NCBI GenBank assembly: GCA_050486445.1
Contig: JBJHDH010000006.1
Span: 1 to 64,000 of the forward strand
Origin: Euryhalocaulis sp050486445
GTDB taxonomy: Bacteria > Pseudomonadota > Alphaproteobacteria > Caulobacterales > Maricaulaceae
Reading direction: 5' to 3'
Length of the DNA: 64,000 nt
A program made the translations under genes and the position numbers. Below, in pieces: positions 49,815 to 59,363 of this stretch. Position 1 is the first letter of the stretch, and each line of letters starts with the position of its first letter. Below the pieces are notes generated by a model that had not been told where the DNA came from, searched no databases, and saw only the letters and a list, made by a program, of their open reading frames with translations.

Positions 49815-51964
49815 GGGCGCGCGCCCATGCCGTCAGCCGGGCCGCCCAGCTGGCGCCAGAGCCAGGCGAATTCCAGTGCGGTGCGCCGCGCCGTCTCGAT
49901 CAGATTGGCCGCCGCCGAATGGCCGCCGTCGATATTTTCATAATAGTCGAAATCGTAGCCCATCTCCTGCAACCGCATGGCCATCTTGCGCGCATGGGCC
50001 GGATGCACGCGGTCGTCCTTGGTCGATGTGACGAAGAAAACCGGCGGATAGGCCGCGCCCTCGCGCACATTGTGATAGGGCGAGATCGACTGGAGGAAGG
50101 CGCGCTCTTCCGCGATGGATGGGCTGCCATATTCGCCGACCCAGCTCGCCCCGGCCAGCAGCCGGTCGTAGCGCAGCATGTCGAGCAGCGGCACCTGGCT
50201 GATGACCGCGCCGAACAGGTCCGGCCGCTGCACATACATCACGCCGGTCAGCAGCCCGCCATTGGAGCCGCCCTGCACGCCAAGCCGCTCGGGCGCGGTG
50301 ATGCCGCGCGCGATCAGGTCTTCGGCGACGGCGATGAAATCGTCATAGATGATCTGACGGCCGGTTTTCAGCCCGGCCTGGTGCCAGGCGGGGCCGAACT
50401 CGCCGCCGCCGCGGATATTGGCCAGCACGAACACGCCGCCGCGCGCCACCCAGAGCCGGCCGCGCCCCGCCGAATAGGACGGCGCCATCGACACCTGAAA
50501 CCCGCCATAGCCATAGAGCAGCGCCGGCGCGGGACCGGCGGGCAGGTCTTTGGGCCGCATCACGAAATAGGGGATCAGGGTTCCGTCGCTGGACGGCGCC
50601 TCGAACTGCTCCACAATCATGGACGATGCGTCGAACCATTCGGGAAGCTGCTTCACAGCGTGCGCGGTCAGGTTTTCCAGATCGGCGAGATAGAGCGCGT
50701 TGGAAACCAGCATCGAATTGACGTTGAAAAACGCCGTGTGCGACTCGCGGTCGGCGCTGGCCAGCCCGATGACGCCATTTTCGGGAAGCGGCAGGCGCCG
50801 CCCGGTCCATGTCTCCCCCTCACGGCGGAACAGATGCGCCTCGCTCTGCACATTGTGCGTGGTCAGCACGATCAGCCCATCGGCGCTGGCGGCGGCGCCC
50901 TGAAAGGCGCTGCGCGAATCCGGCCGCCAGACCAGCTCCACGCGCGGCGGCGCGCCCGCCTGCACGGAGTCCAGATCGAGCGCGATCAGATCGCCGGAGA
51001 GGAAGCCGCCTTCGGCGCCCTCCATGTCTTCTTCCAGCGAGACGATCATCCAGCCATGCAGGATTTCCTGCACGCTGGAGCGGAGCGGCAGAGGCAGGCG
51101 GAGCAGCGCGCCGTCCGCGCCCTCCAGCCAGTATTCCGACTCATAGAACGTCACCGCGCGGGTGAAATAGACAAACCGCCGCCCGTCCGGCTCATGGATC
51201 GCGGCGGGCCAGACGCCGACATCTTCCGGCGCGCCGCGAAAGATTTCTTCCGCCTCGTCCAGCGTCTGCCCGCGCGCCAGCCGCTTGACGATAAAGGGAT
51301 AGCCGCTTTCGGTGAGCGAGCCGCCCGGCTCGGCCGCGCCCCAGTCCGTGGTCAGCAGCAGCGTGTCGCGATCCGCCCATGCGCTGCCCGATTTGGCGAT
51401 GGGAATCTCGAACCCCTCCGCCGGAAAGGCGCGGGTCTCGATGTCGAATTCGCGCCTGATCGCGGCGTCGGACCCGCCATCGGACAGCGAGACCAGACAG
51501 CTATTCCAGTCCGGCGGCGCGCAGCTCACCCCGGCATAGACCCAGTTGCGGTCCTCGCGTTCGGCCAGCGCGTCGAGGTCCAGCAGCACGTCCCATTCGG
51601 GACGCTCGCCCAGATAGGAATCCTGTGTGGTGCGCCGCCACAGCCCGCGCACATGCGTCTCGTCCTGCCAGAAATTATAGAGATGGCCGCCGCGCTGGCC
51701 GGGCGCGGGAATCCGGTCCTGCGAATTGACGATCTCCAACATCTCCGCATAGAGCGCCTGATAGAGCGGATCGGCCTCCAGTTCCGCCAGCGTGCGCGCG
51801 TTCCACTCGCGCACCTGGGCGATGGCGCGCTCGCCCTCCACCTCTTCCAGCCACAGATGGGGGTCTTCGTTTTCGTTGACGGTCATGTCCTGCGTTGTGT
51901 CCTGCGCCAGAGCGGGCGCGGCCAGCAGGGAAACGGCGGCGATGCCGGACGCCAGTGCGCGCAT
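49811..51964 (-). CDS. Secreted prolyl oligopeptidase family protein (S9)
   Basis: The ATG at 51964 gives 717 residues with a signal peptide (MRALASGIAAVSLLAAPALA), so it is periplasmic or exported. The N-terminal propeller (about residues 60-430) precedes the alpha/beta-hydrolase domain. The catalytic Ser lies in GVQGGSNGGLLTG (near residue 560), the Asp in TKDDRVHPAHARKMA and the His in NIDGGHSAAAN. NIRGGGEFGPAWHQAG is another S9A signature. It is the first gene of a two-gene unit with the DUF3237 gene, divergent from dapF. Confidence 0.94.
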   Translation of the reverse strand: MRALASGIAAVSLLAAPALAQDTTQDMTVNENEDPHLWLEEVEGERAIAQVREWNARTLAELEADPLYQALYAEMLEIVNSQDRIPAPGQRGGHLYNFWQDETHVRGLWRRTTQDSYLGERPEWDVLLDLDALAEREDRNWVYAGVSCAPPDWNSCLVSLSDGGSDAAIRREFDIETRAFPAEGFEIPIAKSGSAWADRDTLLLTTDWGAAEPGGSLTESGYPFIVKRLARGQTLDEAEEIFRGAPEDVGVWPAAIHEPDGRRFVYFTRAVTFYESEYWLEGADGALLRLPLPLRSSVQEILHGWMIVSLEEDMEGAEGGFLSGDLIALDLDSVQAGAPPRVELVWRPDSRSAFQGAAASADGLIVLTTHNVQSEAHLFRREGETWTGRRLPLPENGVIGLASADRESHTAFFNVNSMLVSNALYLADLENLTAHAVKQLPEWFDASSMIVEQFEAPSSDGTLIPYFVMRPKDLPAGPAPALLYGYGGFQVSMAPSYSAGRGRLWVARGGVFVLANIRGGGEFGPAWHQAGLKTGRQIIYDDFIAVAEDLIARGITAPERLGVQGGSNGGLLTGVMYVQRPDLFGAVISQVPLLDMLRYDRLLAGASWVGEYGSPSIAEERAFLQSISPYHNVREGAAYPPVFFVTSTKDDRVHPAHARKMAMRLQEMGYDFDYYENIDGGHSAAANLIETARRTALEFAWLWRQLGGPADGMGARP

Positions 51965-52043
51965 GGGGAAGCCTCTTTGAAATCCCGGTGACCCTAATGC
52001 CGCCGGCTTCGCTTTCAAGCGTTTCGCGCCTATATCCAGCGCC

Positions 52044-52874
52044 ATGCGCTATCTGAAGATGACCGGCGCCGGCAACGCGTTCGCGGTGTTCGATGCGCGC
52101 CATGCGCCCTCGGGAAGGCTGGAGCTTTCCGAAACGCAGGCGCGCGCCATCGCGCAGGAGGCCGGGGCCGACCAGATCGTGGCCATCGAGGCGGCGCGCG
52201 GACCAGGCGAGGCGGCGCATCTGCGCTTCTGGAACGCCGATGGCGGCGAGGCGGGCGCCTGCGGCAACGGAACGCGCGCGGCGGCCTGGCTGCTGCTGGA
52301 GGAGGCCGGCGCGGACGCGCTGGCGCTGGGCGCCGGGGACCGGGCGCTGGACGCCGCGCGCGCGGGCGATCTGCGCGTCACCGTGGATATGGGCGCGCCG
52401 CGTCTGGACTGGGAAGCCATCCCGCTGGCCGAGCGCATGGATACGCGCGGCATCGACATCAAGATCGGCCCTATCGACAATCCGAATCTTTCCATGCCGG
52501 GCGCGGTCAGCATGGGCAATCCGCATGTGGTGTTCTTTGTCGAGGACGCGGAGGCCGCGCCGGTGCGCGAAGTGGGGCCGATGGTGGAAAACCATATGCT
52601 GTTCCCCAAGCGCACCAATGTCGGCTTCGCGCAGATTCTGGCGCCTGATCGCATCCGGCTGCGGGTGTGGGAGCGCGGGACGGGCGAGACGCCGGCCTGC
52701 GGCACCGGGGCCTGCGCCGCTCTGGTGGCCGCGCACCGCCGCCGCCTGGCCGGCCGCGCCGCGACGATCATCGCCAATGGCGGCGAGTTGCATGTGGAAT
52801 GGCGCGAGGCCGACGACCATGTGCTGCTGACCGGCCCGGTGGCGTTCACTGGCGAAGGCGACTTCCCGCTCTGA
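52044..52874 (+). CDS. dapF: Diaminopimelate epimerase
   Basis: Converts LL- to meso-diaminopimelate for peptidoglycan and lysine synthesis. The 276-residue protein has the two catalytic cysteines: ACGNGTRAAAW (near residue 73) and GETPACGTGACAALVA (near residue 220). MRYLKMTGAGNAFAVFDAR is the N-terminal signature. It starts 79 bases from the divergent S9 peptidase, so the two share a short promoter region. Confidence 0.97.
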   Translation: MRYLKMTGAGNAFAVFDARHAPSGRLELSETQARAIAQEAGADQIVAIEAARGPGEAAHLRFWNADGGEAGACGNGTRAAAWLLLEEAGADALALGAGDRALDAARAGDLRVTVDMGAPRLDWEAIPLAERMDTRGIDIKIGPIDNPNLSMPGAVSMGNPHVVFFVEDAEAAPVREVGPMVENHMLFPKRTNVGFAQILAPDRIRLRVWERGTGETPACGTGACAALVAAHRRRLAGRAATIIANGGELHVEWREADDHVLLTGPVAFTGEGDFPL

Positions 52875-52921
52875 CGGGTTGAATCTCCGCCCGCCACTTG
52901 ATGGCGGAAGCGAAAGCTGAA

Positions 52922-54322
52922 TCAGGCTTTTGCCGGACGGGCGGCGGCGATCCCGCACCCTACGCCCAGCAGGACAGTCCAGAACGCGGCGACCGAATAG
53001 ACCTGAAGCGCATAATCGAAGAGGCCGTGGGCGACCGGCACGATGCTGGCGCACAAAATGGCGCGCAGCCAGACACGCATGCGCGCCCGCCGGCGCAAGC
53101 CGCCCAGCATCGCGCCGGACAGCGCTGCGATAGAGGCGAACATCGCCCCGGCGCCAAAAACTCCGGCCTCCTCCAGCCACTGGATGAAGACATTATGCGT
53201 CGCGCCCTGGAAGGAGAGCCGCCGCCAGTTCTCCGCGTCCATCAGCGCATTATTGATGGCGGCGAATGAGCCCAGCCCGTTGCCGAACCAGGGCGCGGCC
53301 AGAAACGCACGCCAGTGGGGAGCGAAGATCTCGGTGCGAATGTCGATATCGTCGCCAGTCCTCTCCAGCCGGGTGGAAAGCAATTCGCTTGAGATGGACC
53401 AGGCCAGCACGATGACGGCCAAACCGCACATGCCAATAACCAGACCGGAATAGTCGCGGCCTCCATCCGCGCGCCGGCGCCGGCCGGCTGCGAAAAACTC
53501 CCAGGCCAGAAACAGCAATATCGCGGCCAGGAACGAAAACGCCCCCGCCCGCGAGGCCGAAAGCATCAGGCCGGTTACACAGAACAGAAAAGCGAGTGCG
53601 GGCAGGATCGAGGTCCGCGCCATGGCGTTCAGCCGCTCCGCTCCGGCGCCGCGCACATCACCCCAGCGGCGGCGCAGCGCCGCCAGCGCCAGAATGGCCA
53701 GCATGCCGAACAGGGTCGCGGCGGTGTTCGCCGAAAGAAAGCCGGCGGCAAGCCGGTCACGATGGAAAGGCCGCTCAACCCCGAATACGCGCGCCGGGTC
53801 GGCGATGAAGTCGACAAAGGCCCAGATGGCGTAGAGAGCGGCGAACAGGATCAGCACCCGGAAGAAAAACCGGACGCGCGGCGTGTTCTGTCCGACAATC
53901 AGCGCCGTCACAAAGGCCGCGGCCAGACCGAGAAGCTTGAACAGCTCCCGCAGGGTGGCGTCCCGGTCCATCGTAATGGCCCCTGGCCCTTCGACCCATT
54001 CCCAGAACGGATGCGCAAGACCCGCGGGCGCCGGGGCAAGCTGAAAAGCGCCAGCGATGAGCACAATTGCGAAGAAAGAGGCGGTGATGGCCAGTAGCGG
54101 CGTCAGGCGCGGAACGCCAAAGACGCCAAGCGCGAACGCGGCGAGGCCAAGCAGGCCAGCGGCCAGAACCAGGGACAGAAATCCCGTATTGGCGCCAAAT
54201 GCGACATGCCCGGCGAATACAAACCCGAGCAACAGCACAACCAGCGTCATGTCTGACGCTGGCAGGCGCGGATGGGCAACGGGCGGCGTCATGGCGGTTG
54301 CGGATGCGAAGTCTTGCTGCAA
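52922..54322 (-). CDS. O-antigen ligase/polymerase-like membrane protein
   Basis: 466 residues (or 456 from the ATG at 54292) with about 12 predicted transmembrane helices and a periplasmic loop. The Wzy_C/O-antigen ligase region shows AFLAAPWFGNGLGSF and the HNVFIQWLEEAGVFGAG segment, where the His is a known key position. Family members join or polymerise lipopolysaccharide or exopolysaccharide; no glycan gene cluster is adjacent, so the substrate is not known. Confidence 0.85.
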   Translation of the reverse strand: MQQDFASATAMTPPVAHPRLPASDMTLVVLLLGFVFAGHVAFGANTGFLSLVLAAGLLGLAAFALGVFGVPRLTPLLAITASFFAIVLIAGAFQLAPAPAGLAHPFWEWVEGPGAITMDRDATLRELFKLLGLAAAFVTALIVGQNTPRVRFFFRVLILFAALYAIWAFVDFIADPARVFGVERPFHRDRLAAGFLSANTAATLFGMLAILALAALRRRWGDVRGAGAERLNAMARTSILPALAFLFCVTGLMLSASRAGAFSFLAAILLFLAWEFFAAGRRRRADGGRDYSGLVIGMCGLAVIVLAWSISSELLSTRLERTGDDIDIRTEIFAPHWRAFLAAPWFGNGLGSFAAINNALMDAENWRRLSFQGATHNVFIQWLEEAGVFGAGAMFASIAALSGAMLGGLRRRARMRVWLRAILCASIVPVAHGLFDYALQVYSVAAFWTVLLGVGCGIAAARPAKA

Positions 54323-54501
54323 AAAGATGACGGGCGCTGTCTAGGGCGCCGGGGACGAACAGGCCAGCAAATGACGGGCTCAATTCCGGGAAGGGCGTTG
54401 TTAAAGCTCTGAAGATTTCCTGGCCGGCCCCGCCTTTCCAAAGAGCGTTCGCCATCTGGGCTGCGCGGCTTTGTCTTGCGCTGCTTCTGGTTCTGCTGGC
54501 C

Positions 54502-54816
54502 GTGCTGAGCCTCGGCCCGGTGCGGCGCTGGCTCTATTGGGACAAGGCGGAGCATTTCTGCGGCGGCTTTGCGATCCTGATGCTTGCCGCCATCGCCTTT
54601 CCCCGTATTCCGGTTCTGGTTCTGGCCGCTATCGCCGCCGCGGGCGCGGGCGCGGCGGAACTGGCGCAAATGGGAATTGCAGGCCGCAGCGCCGCCTGGT
54701 CAGATTTCCTGGCTTCGTTCGCCGGCGTGGGCGCGGCGCTGGCGGCGATCGCCGCCGCCGCTCTGCGCCGGTCAGACAGACATCAACCGCCCGGGCGCGA
54801 CGGATTATCCGGCTGA
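54502..54816 (+). CDS. VanZ-like family membrane protein
   Basis: The first usual start, GTG at 54502, gives 104 residues. The VanZ signature WDKAEHFCGGFAILMLAA is clear. Before the GTG the frame stays open to 54331 and reads LCLALLLVLLAVLSLGPVRRW, a hydrophobic helix that VanZ proteins normally have. No ATG, GTG or TTG lies upstream in that open stretch, so either a rare start (for example CTG at 54409) is used or the protein lacks its first helix. It converges with the BTLCP gene and overlaps its 3' end by 12 bases. Confidence 0.7.
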   Translation: MLSLGPVRRWLYWDKAEHFCGGFAILMLAAIAFPRIPVLVLAAIAAAGAGAAELAQMGIAGRSAAWSDFLASFAGVGAALAAIAAAALRRSDRHQPPGRDGLSG

Positions 54817-55758
54817 GCCTGGCTGTTCAGCGCCGGCGGCATTTTCTTCGGCGCTATCGGCCGGCGGGTCTGACGGCCCACGCGGCTCCAATACCGCCAG
54901 TTCAGGCATTTCGGCGACCTGCACCCAGTCCCGGGAATAGGCGTGAATCTGGCGCGTGCGCCAGTGATAGGGCGCAGCGTCCCATGTGAGAATCCAGGGC
55001 GTGAGATTATCCAGCACATAGTCGCCCCCGTCGGTGGAGACGATCAGCACCAGATGCCGACCATAGACCGGGTGCGTGCCCACGGCGAAAAACATCGCTC
55101 CCGGCGGGACGCCCGCGTCCAGCAGCATCCGCCGCTTTTCCAGCGCATAATCCTCACAATCGCCATAGGGATCGTCGCCGTCGGAGAGCGGCATGGCCCA
55201 GCGCTCCTCCACGCCATAGATCTCCATGTCCGTCGCCGGGCGGATGTTGCGATTGACCAGGGCGTTGATGCGCCGCACCTCACGCCACACAGCGGCCTTT
55301 TCCACGCGGACAGGCTCGATCGGAGCCTGTTCCGCGAGGGCCGGCTCTTCCGTCGCGGCCTGGGCGCTGTCCGCCGCCGGCGTTCCGGTCTGCAAGAGCG
55401 GCGCCGGCATCAGGGCCTGCATGACGTCTGTCCGCACCCCCGTATCCACCATGGCCAGGCGCAGCGGCGCAGCGGCGGCGCGAGCCTCGATGGCGGCGAC
55501 CAGAGCATCATCCCCGGACGCTTCGTCCGGAAGATGCGCTTTCTCCGCTTCCGCCATATGAAGCTCCGCCGGGACGGGTCCGCATTCTTCGGGGCGCTCA
55601 TCGCAGAACTGGTTAAAGCCGGCAGGCGGCAGGGCGGCCAGCCCGGCTGGCATCCAGCTTGAGCCTGACCCTGACCCGGCGCCCGTCGTGGCGCTGCATG
55701 CCGCCAACCCCAGCACCCCCGCGCACGCCGCCAGAATCCGCGCCGTTCTGAAAACCAT
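54805..55758 (-). CDS. Transglutaminase-like cysteine peptidase (BTLCP) lipoprotein
   Basis: 317 residues. The lipobox GVLGLAAC near residue 21 indicates a lipoprotein. The BTLCP catalytic site is visible: Cys in DPYGDCEDYALEKRRML, His in YGRHLVLIVST and Asp in YVLDNLTPW. Members in other bacteria include LapG, which cleaves surface adhesins; no LapD partner is visible here. The 100 or so residues after the signal are Ala/Pro-rich. The upstream region is AT rich. Confidence 0.9.
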   Translation of the reverse strand: MVFRTARILAACAGVLGLAACSATTGAGSGSGSSWMPAGLAALPPAGFNQFCDERPEECGPVPAELHMAEAEKAHLPDEASGDDALVAAIEARAAAAPLRLAMVDTGVRTDVMQALMPAPLLQTGTPAADSAQAATEEPALAEQAPIEPVRVEKAAVWREVRRINALVNRNIRPATDMEIYGVEERWAMPLSDGDDPYGDCEDYALEKRRMLLDAGVPPGAMFFAVGTHPVYGRHLVLIVSTDGGDYVLDNLTPWILTWDAAPYHWRTRQIHAYSRDWVQVAEMPELAVLEPRGPSDPPADSAEENAAGAEQPGSAG

Positions 55759-55957
55759 GACTTCCGCCCCCGAATTGTTCGAGGGCGATTAAAGACGTGC
55801 TGAAGTAAAATTGACGCGGATGACGGAATGTAGACTTTAATTATATTTGTATAGAATTTGAAAAATTATGTATTGGTGTTGTTAACCATCACAATTTACT
55901 GGATGTTTGCCATGGGCCAGCGTCAGCGGATGCAGGACGCCGGGCGGCAAGCGCCGC
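55759..55957. promoter_or_regulatory. AT-rich intergenic region upstream of the BTLCP gene
   Basis: An AT-rich stretch (about 55790-55900) lies between the BTLCP start and the ygfZ stop. It includes GTTAACCATC near 55879, resembling a CtrA half-site (TTAACCAT), but no TTAA-N7-TTAA pair. The promoter of the BTLCP gene should be here. Confidence 0.4.
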
Positions 55958-56752
55958 TCAGGGCGGGGTGAGCGTCACAGGGATATCGCCGGCGCGCAGC
56001 GCGCCCTGCGCCGCCGCCAGCCGGTCCAGCCGCGCCAGCGCCAGGCCAAGGCTGGTGGCCTTTGTCTCCAGTGTCGAGCGCACACTTCCGATGGCGGCGC
56101 CTGTTTCGTCCATGATCTCCGCGCCGAAGACCGGCGCCGGGCTGGTAAAGGCGAGCGCGCACATCCGCTTGCGCACCCCGCCCTTGCGATGCATGCGGCT
56201 GACCACTTCCTGGCCGACGAAGCAGCCTTTCTTCAGATCGACGCCGTTGAGAAGATCGAGATTGGCGTCGGCGGGGAAGACCTCTTCAGGCCCGTAATCC
56301 GCGCCCTGATCCGGAATGCCGAGCGACAGGCGTGTTTCGTTATATGCCGGCCAGTCAGCGCGCTCCGGCCCTGCGACGAGCGCACGGGCCGGCAGGCCGG
56401 GATGGCGCGGATCTGGCGCGCCTTCACCCAGCCGGACGGAAAGATCGTCCCGCCGCTCGATGCTGATGTTTCGGCGCAGGCGGTAGAGCGTCAGCCGGCG
56501 GATCAGATCGTCCGCCCCATCCGCCGCGGCGTCCATCAGCACGCCGTCGCCTTCCGGGTCCGCATGAACAAACAGCGTGTGCAGGATCTTGCCCTGCGGG
56601 GTCAGCAAGGCGGCGAAGACCGGCGCGCCGGGCGCGAGCGCCAGCACGGAATTGGTCAGCAGCCCGTTCAGGAAATCGCGCGCCTCCGCGCCCCGCACGG
56701 CGATCACGGCGCGGCGCGGCGGGAGAGGAGCGGCCTCCGTCTTTTCTGTCAT
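55958..56752 (-). CDS. ygfZ: Folate-binding protein YgfZ
   Basis: Tetrahydrofolate-dependent protein needed for Fe-S cluster enzymes and tRNA modification. The ATG at 56752 gives 264 residues, the normal size for the alphaproteobacterial short form. The key KKGCFVGQEVVSRMHRKG motif (Cys near residue 180) and the N-terminal AEARDFLNGLLTN segment are seen. It is divergent from pyrC. Confidence 0.95.
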   Translation of the reverse strand: MTEKTEAAPLPPRRAVIAVRGAEARDFLNGLLTNSVLALAPGAPVFAALLTPQGKILHTLFVHADPEGDGVLMDAAADGADDLIRRLTLYRLRRNISIERRDDLSVRLGEGAPDPRHPGLPARALVAGPERADWPAYNETRLSLGIPDQGADYGPEEVFPADANLDLLNGVDLKKGCFVGQEVVSRMHRKGGVRKRMCALAFTSPAPVFGAEIMDETGAAIGSVRSTLETKATSLGLALARLDRLAAAQGALRAGDIPVTLTPP

Positions 56753-56793
56753 GTCTCTTCTGTCGCGGCCATGAGCCGGATATAGGCACGGTA

Positions 56794-56839
56794 GAGCGTT
56801 TCCCGGAAAAGTGGACTCCGGTTTTCCATCCGGAAACGC
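56794..56839. repeat. GCGTTTCC-family repeat between ygfZ and pyrC
   Basis: Copy in the opposite orientation: AGAGCGTTTCCCGGAAAAGT at the left and TTTTCCATCCGGAAACGC at the right. It lies in the divergent ygfZ/pyrC gap and, unlike four others, is not attached to a stop codon. Confidence 0.75.
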
Positions 56840-56931
56840 GATAAGATAAAAATGCCGGAGCAAATCCGCGCTCATTCAACCGGTCCCGGATAACATCCGC
56901 CGGATTTGCTCTGGCGGCGAAGGAGAAGCGC

Positions 56932-58269
56932 GTGGCGGAGACCTACGACCTTATCATCAAGGGCGGCCAGATCGTGACCCATGCCGGGCGGGCCGTGGCC
57001 GATCTCGGCGTACGGGACGGGCGCATCGCCGCCATCGGCGCGCTGGACCCCGCGCGCGCGGACGAGGCGTTCGACGCCTCGGGCCTGACCATCCTGCCCG
57101 GGGTGATCGACTCTCAGGTGCATTTCCGCGAGCCCGGCCTGACCCATAAAGAGGATTTCGAGAGCGGATCGCGCGCGGCGGCGCTGGGCGGCGTCACTTC
57201 GGTCTTCGAAATGCCCAATACAGATCCGCCCACCACCAGCGTGGACGCCATCGCCGACAAGGTCGCCCGCGCCACAGGCCGGTTCCATGTCGATTTCGCC
57301 TTCTATGCCGGGGCGACGATGGAGAACGCGGACCGCCTCAACGAGATCGAGCGCGCGCCCGGATGCTGCGGCGTGAAAGTGTTTATGGGCAGCTCTACCG
57401 GCTCGCTGCTGGTCGCGACCGACGAGGGGGTGGAGACGGTGCTGCGCAGCGCCCGCCGCCGCGTGACGTTTCACTCCGAGGACGAGGCGCGGCTGAAGGC
57501 CCGGAAATCGCTGGCCCGCGAGGGCGATGTGCTGAGCCATCCCGAGGTGCGCGACGCCGAGACGGCGCGGCTGTGCACCGAACGCCTGCTGCGCATCGCC
57601 CGGCGGGCCGGGGCGCGCATCCATGTGCTGCATGTCACGACAGCCGACGAGATTCCGCTGCTGGCCGGGGCGAAGGATTTCGCCACGGTGGAGATCACGC
57701 CGCAGCATCTGACCCTGGCCGCGCCCGAAGCCTATGAGCGGCTGGGAACGCTGGCCCAGATGAACCCGCCGATCCGGGACGCGGCGCATCGCGACGGGTT
57801 GTGGCGCGCGGTGGCCGAGGGCGTCGCCGACGTGATCGGCTCTGACCACGCGCCGCATACGCTGGAGGAAAAGGCGCGGCCCTATCCGGCCAGCCCCAGC
57901 GGGATGCCCGGCGTGCAGACTCTGGTTCCGGTGATGCTGGACCATGTGGCGCAGGGCCGGCTGAGCCTGGAGCGGTTTGTCGACCTGACCAGCGCCGGGC
58001 CTGCAAGGGTGTTCGGCCTGTCCGGAAAGGGGCGGCTGGCGCGCGGCTATGACGCCGATTTCACTATTGTCGATCTGGAAGCAAAGCGGACCATCGAAAA
58101 CCGCTGGATCGCGACGAAAGCCGGCTGGACCCCGTTTGACGGCATGGCGGTCACGGGCTGGCCGGCAGCGACCGTCGTGCGCGGCCGCACCGTGATGCGC
58201 GATGACGAGATCGTGGCCTCCGGAACCGGCGCGCCGGCGCGTTTCCTGGAAACGCTCGCCCATGACTGA
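56932..58269 (+). CDS. pyrC: Dihydroorotase
   Basis: Third step of pyrimidine synthesis. The start is GTG at 56932, six bases after AAGGAG. The 445-residue protein is a class I dihydroorotase/AllB-like amidohydrolase: DSQVHFREPGLTHKEDFESG (metal HxH, about residues 61-80), HVTTADEIPLLAG, and DVIGSDHAPHTLEEK (metal Asp near residue 305). In alphaproteobacteria this type is PyrC. It is in the same window as pyrF, but not linked. Confidence 0.93.
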   Translation: MAETYDLIIKGGQIVTHAGRAVADLGVRDGRIAAIGALDPARADEAFDASGLTILPGVIDSQVHFREPGLTHKEDFESGSRAAALGGVTSVFEMPNTDPPTTSVDAIADKVARATGRFHVDFAFYAGATMENADRLNEIERAPGCCGVKVFMGSSTGSLLVATDEGVETVLRSARRRVTFHSEDEARLKARKSLAREGDVLSHPEVRDAETARLCTERLLRIARRAGARIHVLHVTTADEIPLLAGAKDFATVEITPQHLTLAAPEAYERLGTLAQMNPPIRDAAHRDGLWRAVAEGVADVIGSDHAPHTLEEKARPYPASPSGMPGVQTLVPVMLDHVAQGRLSLERFVDLTSAGPARVFGLSGKGRLARGYDADFTIVDLEAKRTIENRWIATKAGWTPFDGMAVTGWPAATVVRGRTVMRDDEIVASGTGAPARFLETLAHD

Positions 58270-58463
58270 CCGGGCGCCCGGGAAGTATTAGAAAAACTAA
58301 ACCGAAGCGCCAAAAATCCGCGCTTTTCCGGGCCGGACAAATTTGAGACAAGCCCGGGCCGCCATGGCGGCCAAAAAGCCGGTTTTGACCGGATTTCAGG
58401 CCCGATCGGACAGAATCTGGCGAAGGCCGGGCCGGGCGGCGGGGCGTAAGGAGGCCTCAGGCA

Positions 58464-59363
58464 TTGCTTTCCAATCATTTGCGCGCGCTGGAATCCGAAT
58501 CCATCGAAATTCTGCGCGAGACGGCGGCCAGTTTTGAAAACCCCGTGCTGATGTATTCCATCGGCAAGGATTCCTCCGTGCTGCTGCATCTGGCGCTGAA
58601 GGCGTTCTTTCCGGCGAAGATCCCCTTCCCGCTGCTGCATATCGATACGACCTGGAAATTCCGGGAGATGATCGAGTTCCGCGACCGCATGGCGGCGAAG
58701 CACGGGCTGAACCTGATCGTCCACACCAATCCGGAGGGGCTGGCCCGGAACATCAATCCGGTGGATCACCCTTCGGATCACTATACCCATGTGATGAAGA
58801 CGCTGGCGCTGCGTCAGGCGCTGGACGCGCACAAATTCGACGCCGCCATCGGCGGCGCGCGGCGCGACGAGGAACGCTCGCGCGCCAAGGAGCGCATCTT
58901 CAGCCACCGCACCCCGGACCATGCATGGGAGCCGAAATCCCAGCGCCCCGAACTCTGGCGCCTGTTCAATACGCGCATCGGCAAGGGCGAAAGCTTTCGC
59001 GTCTTCCCGATCTCCAACTGGACCGAGGAAGACGTCTGGTCCTACATCGCCGCGGAAAATATCGAGATTGTGCCGCTCTATTACGCGGCGGAGCGGCCCG
59101 TGGTGCGCCGCAATGGCCAGCTCATCATGGTCGACGACAATCGGTTCCGCCTGCAGCCCGGCGAGGCCGTCAGCCAGGAATGGGTGCGGTTCCGCACGCT
59201 GGGCTGTTATCCGCTGACCGCCGCTTCGGAATCGCGCGCGGCGACGCTGGAGGAGGTGGTGGACGAGACGCTGAACGCCGCGCAGAGCGAGCGCGTCGGC
59301 CGCCTGATCGACCACGATCAGGCCGCCTCGATGGAGCGCAAGAAGCGCGAGGGATATTTCTGA
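58464..59363 (+). CDS. cysD: Sulfate adenylyltransferase subunit 2
   Basis: ATP sulfurylase small subunit; with the GTPase subunit CysN makes APS from sulfate and ATP. The start is TTG at 58464, ten bases after TAAGGAGG, the only good choice. The 299-residue protein has the PP-loop MYSIGKDSSVLLHLALKAF near residue 30, GGARRDEERSRAKERIFSH and ISNWTEEDVWSYI. Its stop overlaps the cysNC start by one base (TGATG). Confidence 0.97.
   Translation: MLSNHLRALESESIEILRETAASFENPVLMYSIGKDSSVLLHLALKAFFPAKIPFPLLHIDTTWKFREMIEFRDRMAAKHGLNLIVHTNPEGLARNINPVDHPSDHYTHVMKTLALRQALDAHKFDAAIGGARRDEERSRAKERIFSHRTPDHAWEPKSQRPELWRLFNTRIGKGESFRVFPISNWTEEDVWSYIAAENIEIVPLYYAAERPVVRRNGQLIMVDDNRFRLQPGEAVSQEWVRFRTLGCYPLTAASESRAATLEEVVDETLNAAQSERVGRLIDHDQAASMERKKREGYF

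Noticed and set aside
58357..58372. Palindrome GGCCGCCATGGCGGCC before cysD
   Set aside because: Short, low-information GC palindrome followed by A rather than T on the cysD strand; no clear role.
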